Positions 1 through 10,396 of a stretch of 64,000 nt of DNA are shown here, one piece after another. This DNA is from Karalla daura (Eukaryota > Chordata > Actinopteri > Chaetodontiformes > Leiognathidae): contig CM055207.1 in the NCBI GenBank assembly GCA_029224185.1, positions 15,468,544 through 15,532,543 of the forward strand, in the 5' to 3' direction. Every line of letters starts with the position of its first letter. The stretch's first letter is position 1. The position numbers and the translations under genes were made by a program. The notes below the pieces were generated by a model. It worked only from the letters and a program-made list of their open reading frames with translations, made no database searches and was not told where the DNA came from.

Positions 1-1
1 C

Positions 2-2011
2 CAGCTCACGTTCACCACCGAGGCCTTCCTGCAGAGCCACGTGCAGCGCTCCCACGCGCCGCCCGAAGGGGGCGACGGCGTGGCGGATGAAGCCGAGGGC
101 CCGGCGGCGGGCGCCGACCCGGACCGGCCCGCCTCCCCCCCGCCGGCGACGTCCGCGGACGGCGACAAGTCCAACACGTGCGGCGACTGCGGCAAGATCT
201 TCAAGCAGATCCCTCACCTGCGCCGGCACAAGCTCTGCGTCCACTCCAACAAGCGGCCGTACTGCTGCCCGCAGTGCAGGCGGACCTTCAGCCAGGCCTC
301 AGGCCTGATCAGGCACCAGCTGGTCCACAAGAAGCCGGCCGATCCCGACCACGGCCCGCCCCTCGGCGAGGAGAAAGACGGCGAGGGGGAGGGGCCGGAG
401 CTGCCGGAGCCCGCCGAGGCCGCGGCTTACGAGAGCCCGGCGGAAGACGAGGCCGAGGAAGCCTCGGCGACGGAGGCCGAGCAGTCCCTGTCCATATGCT
501 CCGACTGCGGCAAGAGCTTCACCAACGAGGCCTCCCTCAAGAAGCACCGGGTGACGGTCCACGAGAGGCTGCGGCCCTACGTGTGCACCGTGTGCCAGAA
601 GTGCTTCGGCCAGTACAGCGACCTGACCAGGCACCTGCACCGCCACCAGAAGCAAAGCAGGGGTGCGGAGAGCGGGGAGGAGGCCGGCGAGGAGGCCGGC
701 GGCCTGCCCTTCAGCTGTGGCCAGTGTGCGCTGGAGGTCTCCTCGGTGGACAGCCTCCAGCGGCACATCGACGAGTGCCACAAGGGCCAGAGCCCGGGGG
801 AGGACCTGGTGTCTGACGGCGAGGACCAGAGCCAGGATCCGGACTTCATTCCGCGAGCTTCCGAGGCCGAATCGGCCGAGACGCGTCCCTCCCTGAGGCC
901 TCAGAGGCCGGGCGCCCTGTCTAAGATTTCCGCCCTCACGAGGCTCATAGCCCCGAAACGGAAGGCGGCGGCGGCGGCCGGCGAGGACGGGCCCGCGTCG
1001 GGCGGCGCCCGGGACGAGGGCGGCGACAGCGACCCGGAGGAGGCGCCCGACGGCGCCGCCGGCGGCAAGCTGGTGAAGTACAAGTGGTTCAGCTGCAACC
1101 ACTGCAAGCAGATGTACGGCGACCCGGAGGAGCTGCGCACGCACAAGTGCGCGCTGCGCCAGCACAAGTGCGGCCAGTGCGGCGCCACCTTCAGCAAGTC
1201 GGGCTTCCTGAAGCGCCACGAGCAGATGGCGCACGGCGAGCCCAAGGACTACAGCTGCGAGCGCTGCGGCAAGGTGTTCAGCACCTCGGGCAACATGCGG
1301 CAGCACGAGCGCAGCAACACCTGCCTCAAGTACCACTGCAACTCGGAGCTCTTCTCCTGCCCCTACTGCCAGTTCTCCTTCACCATGCGCAGCTACCTGG
1401 TCAAGCACATCAAGCGCCACCACCCGGACGAGTACCTGTCGCAGTGCGAGCCGGACGGCGGGGCCGGGGCGGGGGCGGCCGAGGCGGCCGAGGACGAGGG
1501 GCGCGAGCGGGAGTACGTGTGCCCCCAGTGCGGCAAGACGTGCCCCAGCTCCCGGGCCCTGAAGCTGCACTCGTGCTTCCAGCAGGTGAACGTGCTGTAC
1601 CTGTGCACGGACTGCGGCAAGGGCTTCACCAACCACTACAGCCTGAAGCAGCACCAGCGCGTGCACACCGGCGAGAAGCCCTACAGCTGCCCGCACTGCG
1701 GCAAGAGCTTCTCGTACACGGGCCAGCTCAACGTGCACCTGCGCACGCACACCGGCGAGAAGCCCTACCTGTGCACGCACTGCGGCGAGAGCTTCCGCCA
1801 GTCCGGCGACCTGAAGCGCCACGAGAGGAAGCACACGGGCGTGCGGCCCTACAGCTGCCCCGAGTGCTGCAAGAGCTTCAGCCGCCCGCAGAGCCTCAAG
1901 GCCCACCAGATGCTGCACCAGGGGGAGAAGATGTTCAAGTGCACGCAGTGCGGCAAGAGCTTCTCCCGGAACTACCACCTCAGGAGGCACCACCAGAAGA
2001 TGCACACGTGA
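2..2011 (+). CDS. C2H2 multi-zinc-finger protein, 3' part of gene (5' end outside window)
   Basis: The reading frame is open from position 2 with no stop upstream, so the gene continues to the left. About 669 residues are visible, ending at TGA 2009-2011. The visible protein starts inside a finger (helix half only). I count about 15 further C2H2 or C2H2-like fingers: five in the first third, separated by Glu/Ala/Gly-rich acidic linkers; four or five in the middle, two of them degenerate; then a compact block of six from about 1519 to 2008 in which TGEKPY-type linkers join the first three and other links vary (TGVRPY, QGEKMF). By family knowledge such proteins bind DNA in the nucleus and mostly act as transcription regulators; the closely linked fingers would do the sequence reading. 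No KRAB, BTB or SCAN domain is visible, but the N-terminus is missing. Very high GC. I do not recognise the specific gene. The visible part looks like one long exon. Confidence 0.9.
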   Translation, partial: QLTFTTEAFLQSHVQRSHAPPEGGDGVADEAEGPAAGADPDRPASPPPATSADGDKSNTCGDCGKIFKQIPHLRRHKLCVHSNKRPYCCPQCRRTFSQASGLIRHQLVHKKPADPDHGPPLGEEKDGEGEGPELPEPAEAAAYESPAEDEAEEASATEAEQSLSICSDCGKSFTNEASLKKHRVTVHERLRPYVCTVCQKCFGQYSDLTRHLHRHQKQSRGAESGEEAGEEAGGLPFSCGQCALEVSSVDSLQRHIDECHKGQSPGEDLVSDGEDQSQDPDFIPRASEAESAETRPSLRPQRPGALSKISALTRLIAPKRKAAAAAGEDGPASGGARDEGGDSDPEEAPDGAAGGKLVKYKWFSCNHCKQMYGDPEELRTHKCALRQHKCGQCGATFSKSGFLKRHEQMAHGEPKDYSCERCGKVFSTSGNMRQHERSNTCLKYHCNSELFSCPYCQFSFTMRSYLVKHIKRHHPDEYLSQCEPDGGAGAGAAEAAEDEGREREYVCPQCGKTCPSSRALKLHSCFQQVNVLYLCTDCGKGFTNHYSLKQHQRVHTGEKPYSCPHCGKSFSYTGQLNVHLRTHTGEKPYLCTHCGESFRQSGDLKRHERKHTGVRPYSCPECCKSFSRPQSLKAHQMLHQGEKMFKCTQCGKSFSRNYHLRRHHQKMHT

Positions 2012-2018
2012 GGCGCCC

Positions 2019-2066
2019 GCCCCGCCCCGCCCCGCCCCGCCCCGCCCCGCCCCGCCCCGCCCCGCC
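2019..2066. repeat. (CCCCG)n tandem repeat just after the zinc-finger stop codon
   Basis: About ten pentanucleotide copies of CCCCG begin within 10 bases of the stop codon, so they lie in the 3' UTR. Each unit resembles a GC-box core and the C-rich strand could form unusual structure. Probably a simple expansion in very GC-rich DNA. Confidence 0.85.
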
Positions 2067-2268
2067 GCCAGCGCCGGCCCAATTGCACTAGGAGGACGAA
2101 GAGCGTCGCTTCCGCTCGCTTCCATCGGCTGCATTTCATTCCCAGATCGTTTTTTTTTTTTTTTTTCCTCCGTTCGTTTGATTGTCAGTGTGGAGAGATG
2201 CTCGGCCCCGCGTGGGAGCGGAGAGAGAAACTGAAGGCGTGTGCGCCTCTCGAGTCGACCGGAGCTGA

Positions 2269-2274
2269 AATAAA
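2269..2274 (+). terminator. Poly(A) signal of the zinc-finger gene
   Basis: AATAAA on the plus strand, 258 bases after the stop codon. It is the first canonical signal downstream of the open frame and gives a short 3' UTR. Cleavage would be expected around 2285-2300, almost on top of the opposing ppp1r9b signal. Confidence 0.7.
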
Positions 2275-2304
2275 GACGACCAACCCGACCACCACTGTTG
2301 ACCA

Positions 2305-2310
2305 TTTATT
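2305..2310 (-). terminator. Distal poly(A) signal of ppp1r9b
   Basis: TTTATT on the plus strand reads AATAAA on the minus strand. On the minus strand it is followed by a G/T-rich stretch resembling a downstream processing element. This would end a 3' UTR of about 1.6 kb. A tandem AATAAATAAA at 2984-2975 (minus) is a candidate proximal site but lies beside A-runs. Confidence 0.6.
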
Positions 2311-3866
2311 CCACAAAACATACAATGCAAAGCATGTGCACTGTACAAGCCTTAATATGAAAATACTCATAACCATGCCAGTTTTTTTCCACTCCGTTAA
2401 TCTTAGTTTCGCAGCCATCCGGATCTACTTTAGTTTTGACATGACACAGCATAACTTGTCTAACGAACGTTGCATTGTCGGTTATCGTCCTGGTTGGGCC
2501 GCATCTCCGCCCTCCACTACGTTATAAATATTAAGTAAAATTCAAATATCTCGGTCTGACCCGATACTATACAAACATACTGGTATGACAGTCGACACAA
2601 GTAGACTCGATTTTTTTTTTTTTTTTTTTTTTTCCCCGTTTCATTTCAAACTGTGCGGAGGTCGAAACGGGTCGGAGCCCGGCAGTGTTTGTCCGTGTGC
2701 CACGCACAGCGGTGTCGAGTGCAGCTGCTGGTTGGAGACACGAGAGCCTTCTGTGACGGAGGGCGCTCCGCTGCTGGTCGCGGCCCAGTCCAGTGACGTT
2801 TCCTATCATCAGTAGTCCTAACTAAAGTCGGTTACACAGGTCCTCGACAACATCCATTTTGAGGAGGGGGAGGGGGGGGAGGGGGAGAGGGGGGAGGTTT
2901 TTTCCCCCATGTGGCACAGCAGTTGTGGAGGCTCGTTCCCGTGGTCCTTTTTTTTTTTTTTCTCGTTTTTTTTTTTTATTTATTTAAAGAAGCGGAGGGT
3001 CGAAACCGGAGGACAGGACGCTCGTCGGCGTGTGTAGAAAAACGAAACGAAACGGAACGAAAACGCACACGGACACACTTCTGAAAGGTAGGCAGCAGGT
3101 GGTTCTCAAGGTTAAGTGACAGAAGACCCCTAACGGAGGTCGGGTTACTGTTTGTACAACGCCGGAGACGACGCCACGGAAACGCCCGGCCCCCCCCATC
3201 CCCCCCCCCCCCCCCCCCCCCCCCGCCGCCTCGTCCCTCCGTTCCCGGCGAAGCCCCTCGCCGGAGTCTTCCTCGGTGCGAGCTCCGTCCCACTCGCGCC
3301 TCGCCATCGCACAAAATATACAGCGACCCCTCGATCTCATTAGTTTATATTATGTTAAATGTTATACACATATTCAAATTTTTTACAAACCAAAAACTGA
3401 CCGTTAAACCACACACGGTGTCACATCTGTACAAAACTCGGAAAAGAAAAGGTCACAAAACCAGGCGAAAGAAAGAGGGTTTCTGTTTTTTTGTTGTTTT
3501 TTTCTTTTGGCAATTAAAAAGCAACAGCCCGGTCTGTCACGAAACCACGAATTAAGGGACTGAATACTCTGAAAATAAAGTGGGGGGGGAAGAGAAAAGG
3601 GAACGGCACGCGTCTGGAGCTCGGCACGGTCTGTGTTTGTGGTGACGGAGCGGCTCCTGGCCTTCCCGGACGTGTGAACAGAAAGGAAAACGTGGTTATG
3701 CGGGTTCAGGTGGCCAGAGTACGAAGCCTGAGGACACGTTTACATGATGCGGGGAGAAACCAGGCTCGGACCGGAGACTGGGGGGGGAAATACCCTGCAG
3801 GTCATTGCACGTACAATAACACTGTCTACTGCTTTCTGAGACACGCGACGGACAAAGGCTTTTTTT
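2311..3866 (-). other. ppp1r9b: 3' UTR of ppp1r9b (inferred)
   Basis: This 1.55-kb stretch between the ppp1r9b stop codon and its distal poly(A) signal has no credible coding frame. It holds T-runs on the plus strand near 2611-2632, 2948-2961 and 2966-2977 (A-runs in the transcript), a G-rich patch at 2862-2897 and a C-run near 3189-3223. The UTR assignment is inferred from position only. Confidence 0.55.
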
Positions 3867-4099
3867 TTATAAGGGTTCAGACTTGAGCTCCTCCACCCTG
3901 CACTCCAGGTCAGCCACCTAGAGGAGAGGGGACAGACGAAGAGAGGGTCTCACGCACGCTCAACAGACAACACATGCAAGGTACAGTTTCACTGATGTTG
4001 AGCTCAACTTATTCGAGCTCAACGAATAAGAGCTTCCCACAGACTGCTGACAGACACCAATGGAAAGTTTGGTCTGAATCGAAAGAGTCGAGATATATT

Positions 4100-4139
<40 letters not shown>

Positions 4140-6070
4140 TATACATACATATATCATTAGGGGCCCACTCGTCTGTATCAAGGGGTGTTCAGGTACCATC
4201 AGAAATTTCAAAATCTACAACTACAGCACTTTTCTTTTGACATTTAGGTGCCTCCATGGCCAGTTTGTGATTGTGATAATAAAGTTTTGCACATGTCTAA
4301 GAGAAGTTGAAACTAAAGTTCATCCTAATGTTTAAATGTAAAGTGACATTGGTGTGTTTGCATTCAAGGCCTCGTTCCAGGTTTGAGAACAGAATTTGTT
4401 CTGCACATTAAAAAAAAGGGCACAGTAAATGCGCTCTGTGTCTCGTCCTGCACCTGTTCTTGGAGTTGTCCAGACTCCTCTTTCAGCAGGGAGGCCTCGG
4501 CTCCGACCTGCGCGCACCTCTGCGTCTCCTTCTTCAGGTACTCGATCTCCCTGTGAGGAGGAGGAGGAGGAGGAGGAGGAGGAGGAGGAGGAAAGCAGAC
4601 AAAAAAAGAAAACTAGCGTCAGACTGAACAGCCCAGGCAGCCCCTTCCCGCTCCCCTCTCTCTCTCCGTGTGTCCCGGGCGTCTCACTTCTGCTGGTACT
4701 CCTTGATGAGGCGCTTGGCCTTGCTGTACTTGCGCTCCAGCGCCTGGTACTGGGACTGCGTCTCCTTCAGGTGCTCGTCCACCGCCTGGCACAGGCTCTG
4801 CGCCTCCATCCAGTAGCCCTCCAGCTTCTCCATGCGCTCCTTGTTCTCCTGCAGCGTCTGCTCCAGCTGGGCCTTGTCCATGCGCCAGCGCTGCTTCTCC
4901 TGCTCGGCGTGGTGCAGCTGGAACAGTGCAGAGGTGCGAAACGGTCAGCGGATCTGCAGGCCTAGGGCGGCCTGCGATCGACCGGCCGGGCCGCTCACCT
5001 TTCTCTTCAGCTGCTGGATCTCGGCCTGGGTCACGGCGTGCTTTATCTGGAGCTGTTTCAAACACAGGCGTCAGTGTTAGAATACGCAGGCACGCGCTCC
5101 AGCCGCCGGGGCGAGTCCCTCGCCTCACCTCTTTGTACTTGTGGGCCAGCTTCTCGGGGTCGGTCTCCAGGGGCGACATGTCCTCGTTCTCCGCCAGGTC
5201 AAACACCTCGATGGCGCTGGGGTAGGGCGGGCTGACCTCCTCGTCCTCGTCCTCCTCCTCGTCCGTGCCGTACTCGCCACCCTGCGGCGAGGAGGGCAGG
5301 TCAGCACCCGTTCGCGCGCAAACCCAGTGGCGGCGCGCGGCCACCGGGTGGCGCAGCATCCCAAGGAGCGGCCTGCACTGAGGCCGCTGCTTTTCAAGAA
5401 GCCGCCTCCCGCGAGTGGGGCAACTTCCTCGCTCGCCCCCGATGAAGTGCCGCGCGGCGTCCGAGCGGCCCCTTTGCTCGCGGCGATCCAAAAAAACAAA
5501 GCCCAGAGCAGAACAGGGAAAATGGGACCAAGGCGGATTAGCAAAGCGCAGAGGATCCCAGGGCACCGGCACTCGAGTCATCCCGACCTGTCCCCGTTTT
5601 GGGAGCCGAGCTTATCGTTTGATCGGACCTGACGCTATGAGCTGGATGCCGCCACGTGGCCCTCTGCCAGAGACCTTCAAGCGGCGCGCCGAAACAGGTT
5701 TCGCAATCCGCGAAAAGGGAGCCAGGGACGCGGCGAGCCGGCGAAACACTTGCAGGAGTGAAACGAATTAAAAACGAAAACGACGCCGAGGCGGTCCGGT
5801 CCTGAGCCGGGCGCAAAAGCTTGCGTCAGCTTTGAGCCGCGTTCGTTCGGGGGGCCGAGGGGCCGCGTGAGCTGCGATACTTCGTTTCTGGCACGTGCCC
5901 CGACTGTTGTTCTCTTGCTTAAAACGCAATCGCGCCCATGCGTGTCGTTCTTAATCCCCTCTGAGTGTGGCGACACAAACGGGACCACTGTAACCACATG
6001 CTGCACTTCACATCTCAGGGGCTGTTAGCGGCCCGGATTCTCCATTTAAATCCCTCATTGTGGTGACGTG

Positions 6071-6111
<41 letters not shown>

Positions 6112-7370
6112 TGCAGGGGGAAGAGGAGGGAGGGGAAACTGATTAGTAAGCAGAGCAGCCTCCCTGCAGCAGCGGTGCATGCGCACTGCACTGCTCTGCT
6201 CTGCTCTGCTCTGCTCTGCCCTGGGACGGAGCTAACTCTCCGGGGCTGGGAGCGTGCGGGGGCCGCTGACCTCCTGCTCGTCCATGTACTGGCTGTAGCG
6301 CTGCTCCATCATCTCCCGCTGCCAGCGCTCCTGCTCCAGGGTCTGCTGGATGAGCTGGGCCACCTCGCTCTGCTCGCCGGGCTTCTCCCGGCCAATCACG
6401 AACCTGGAAGTGAACAGTCCGGAGCAGAGAGGATGCATGTCACACACACACACATGTGTGTTCGCCGTCTTCCCGGGGTCTGCGAATGAGCTAAAACAGA
6501 ATAAAGCAGCACAGTCGCCTCGGTAGCGGGACTTGGGGGACATGTTGCGCGTGCTTCCTGATTTGGGGGTTTTGTGTCAAGAGCCTGACACCTTCGAGGG
6601 AAGCCGCCCAGCGATCAAAGCGGCTGCCTGAGCAGGTTACGGCTCGGTGACGCATGTGCATGCTTAACAATACATGGCCCTGTTTTTGCTTTTTTGTTGT
6701 TGTTTTTGCTCTTCCTGACCGTGGAGAAAAGACCCGAGAGCCGCTTATCATATATAAGAGAGCACTCGAGGCCCTCTTCGCTTGCTTATGGTGTGACGTA
6801 TCAATGCGGGAGGAATGCGCCTGCCCTCTCATGGCGGAAAACGGCTTCCTGTTTAGATGTGAACAAAGCCCCGTCTCTATGGAGTTGGCCTCCTCTGTGA
6901 TTAAAATCAAACCCCCGGCACTGCCTCTCCTCCAGCTCATTGTCCGCGTGCTCATGAAAACTATACGCTCCGCGACCGGGGCGCACAAATCTCTGTCCAA
7001 TTAGAGCCGGTGCGCGGCCCCGTAAAAAGCTGCGATGCGATGCAGTAAATCAGAGCTAGATCAGGGCTTCCGACGCCGAGTCTGTTTGTTTTTCGCCCGG
7101 CGCAGTGCTTGTTCTGTTGACTCCGCGGAGCCCGCTCCCAAAAAGGAGGGGCGGCGTTTCGAGGCCGAAGGGGCGTGACCGCGACCCTGCGGGACATCGC
7201 GATATGGATCGACGGTCCGGCGCAGGATGCGGCCGAGGGCGGCCCTGCGTGGCGAGAGGAAGCCGTCTTTCTTTGTCAGCTCAGTGGACGCGCAAGTCCC
7301 GGCCGCGGCCCGGGGGGACGGCAGCTTGACAAATTGGTAGAGACCGAGAGGTGCTCTTGTTTTACTCGAT

Positions 7371-7411
<41 letters not shown>

Positions 7412-10325
7412 GCTTGTGTCGGACTAGCTGAGGTCTCTGAATTCAGAGGCCGCGATTATGCTGAAACAGGAGGATTCGGGGGACGATGCTCACTTGACGG
7501 TTCCTGAGGTGTTCCTGAGCACGGAGGCGGCGAAGCTCTGGGTCACTCCCACCAAACTGGTCCCGTCCACCTCCACGATCAGGTCGTTCACCTGGATCCT
7601 GGAGGGGGCGGCCAGAGAGAGAGACACGCGTTCAGCACTCGACAGCAGTTCCCAGCTCGGCCTCGCCGTCTCGCCGTCCCGGCGCCTCGGCCCACGCGGG
7701 CCCGGCTCCGTTGGCAGAGCGGCTCGCTCTCGGCAGCGGAGCGGACGCGGACGGGCCTGCCCGCTGCCAAGAACCGCCGGTCCGGGCAGCCCGGAGCGCG
7801 CCGAGACACGTACCTGCCGTCCCGGTGTGCCGCCCCGCCGTCCGTGACCGTCTTCACGAAGATGCCCAGCTTCTCCAGGCCCATGTCGGCGCCCGCCCCC
7901 ATCCCGATGATGCTGATGCCCAGGCCGTCGCCATCTGAAAGGACGGCGAGAGCTGTTCTCACTGTACGTGTCGACCAGCCTGTGCGAAACCTTGCTTTGT
8001 TTTTTTGTGTTTTTTTTTTTTTTTTGGTATCCGCGTCCCCTTGCTAGCATCCCCGCCGTCGTTGGCTTCGTTTCGCACACTACTGCCACCATCTGCCGCC
8101 GTGTTGAAGGGCAGCCAGAATACGCACCGCCCCCCCCCCCATTGAGGCCGCACGCCCGCGCGTGTGCCGCGCTGAAATGTCAGAATAATGCTACGTGACG
8201 TCTTGCTGTGTGTCAAGGCGCAAGAGCGCCTTGTTTCAAGCCCCAGTGTGGCGTATGAGCGCATGATCGCTGCGTTGACGGCCTGAACCTCTCTCGAAAT
8301 GTTGAAAATGGAAGCAAGCCTGTTCACTACACAGATGCGCGCGTGGCAGCGGAGGTCTCAGCCTTTGACTGACCGTCCGTCTCCGAGCCAGCATGTTCCT
8401 GCGGGCCTCCCGTCTGATTCTTTCGGTACAGTGAGCATCGGAGAGCGGGTGGTCTGCCGCGGCTGATCCCGGTGGATCCAGCCCAAATCGGGCTCCGCGG
8501 CTTGTCGAATCAAGCGGCTGCATCGCATGGACCGGACGCGCACCGCGTCGGCGTTTCTGACACGGCAAGTCGGACCCTAAGGAGACTGACTGGAGGTTAC
8601 GCGAGGGTGAGAAGGGGACGCGGGCTGGTGAGACTGACAGCAGCACCAGCTCGTTTCTGTAAAAGAAACACATCACCTTATGCGGGGTGATACGTGCCCG
8701 CGGGTGTGCAACAGCTCGGATCACCGGGTCTCCGCCCCGACGTGTCACGCATCGAGACGGTGTAATGACGCCACGTTTTCTCCATCTCCGCCCGTTTCAG
8801 CCAATTAGCCGAGCCACCACTTCGCCCTGACGCAATTAAGGCCGAAACACGGCCGCATATGGCATCCCGTGTAGGCCGCCCCGCGCACAACTCTAAATAT
8901 AGCCTTGCATGAATGCATTCATGCGCTGTAGCGTTGGAGGGGACGCTGGATATGCGGCGCGCTGGGGAGAGATAGAAGGCGAAAGCTTCCTATGCCCGGC
9001 AGGAAGCGGGCCGCCGTGCAGGAGGCAGATGGTGGCAGGTCTTTCTACGCAAGCAATAGACGGACGTGGGGGTTGCCTTTCACGGGGAGCTCAGACGAGT
9101 CACACAGAAAGTCCAAAGAGCGGGGTGGCCTCGCGTGAGAGGCGACGGCGCGCGGTACCTTTCTCCAGCTCCACGGGGAACAGGTCCAGCCTCTCCACCC
9201 TCTTCTCCAGCTCGTACTCGGCCGACGCCGCCATGGGGTCCACGTCTTCGTTGCGCCGGTCATAGTCCTCGTTGGGGTAGGTGGCAAACACCTGCAGGGG
9301 GAGGCGGGTGGAGAGTCAAACGTGGGGACGCGTGGCGGGGGATGGAATCGGGCCCCGCTGCACGTGTAAAATGCCGCGCGTTGCACTCAGAAACAACTGC
9401 AAAGGGAACAATTTGCGGTTCGTCTGCGATTGCCTCCATTTCCAGGCCCCTGTGCAAAGCTAAGACAAGTTAAGCATGTCCGTTCTTCGACTTCAGAGTT
9501 GACACAACTTTCTGTTCTTTTTTTCATGACTCAGTGCTGTTTGGCACCGAGTTTGCCGTTCGGCTCCTCGCTGACTCTTCTCACCTCATTGCTACTTATC
9601 TTATCTGCTAATGGTAGCAAGCCGTTTGCTTCTTCCGGCGACCTCTTCTTGCATTCGCTCTAAATATAGCAACTGAAACTGTACGCATTTCATATCAGCG
9701 CTTCCTGTGCACTCTGAAGAGTGCGCGCGTGCATTGGGAGGTAAAAATCCATCCATTCATATGCAATTCCACTTGAGATGACCAAACTGTGCCAAACTAT
9801 ACACCCATGCATGAAATCCTGCATTCGTCTCATTCCTGAAATCTGACTTGGCTGGGTGTGACGCAATCAGCGAGGAACCGAATTCAGCTTTCACAGCTCC
9901 TGTCGTCCTGTCACAGGGCAGTGGCTCATCGTGGAAAAATGTCTGCCTGTTACAATGTACGAGACATCTAGAGCGACGGCCGCTTGCTCCGAGGTTGCGG
10001 AGGCACAGGAGTCGAGACGGGTCTGGTCACTCGATTTGACACGCAGCGGCTACAGGTGTCGATGCCAGCGTAATGCAGTCGAGGCGCATCGACCGCCTCG
10101 TCAGAGACAGCCGCAGCACTTCCTGGGGCCCCGCGAGCCGGTGGGTTTTCGCAGCGATAATGCGCATCGAACAGAGCGTGGAGGAAACTCAATCTGCACC
10201 GCTGAAGACTGAGGCCTCTGTTTCAGGGCCCAACTTCCTACATTCACTCTGGTCTACCAGCATGACAGTTTACATAACCACCTCCTGCATGCTAATGGGG
10301 GCCTTCTGCAGCTGCTGTTCACAGG

Positions 10326-10396
<71 letters not shown>

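Noticed and set aside
299..2305. 668-codon minus-strand open frame opposite the zinc-finger exon
   Set aside because: Shadow of a GC-rich coding strand; Leu/Ala/Val/Arg-rich with no domain, while the plus frame has clear C2H2 fingers.
4619..5581. 320-codon minus-strand frame
   Set aside because: Reads through three real ppp1r9b introns with good donors and acceptors; only parts of it are coding.
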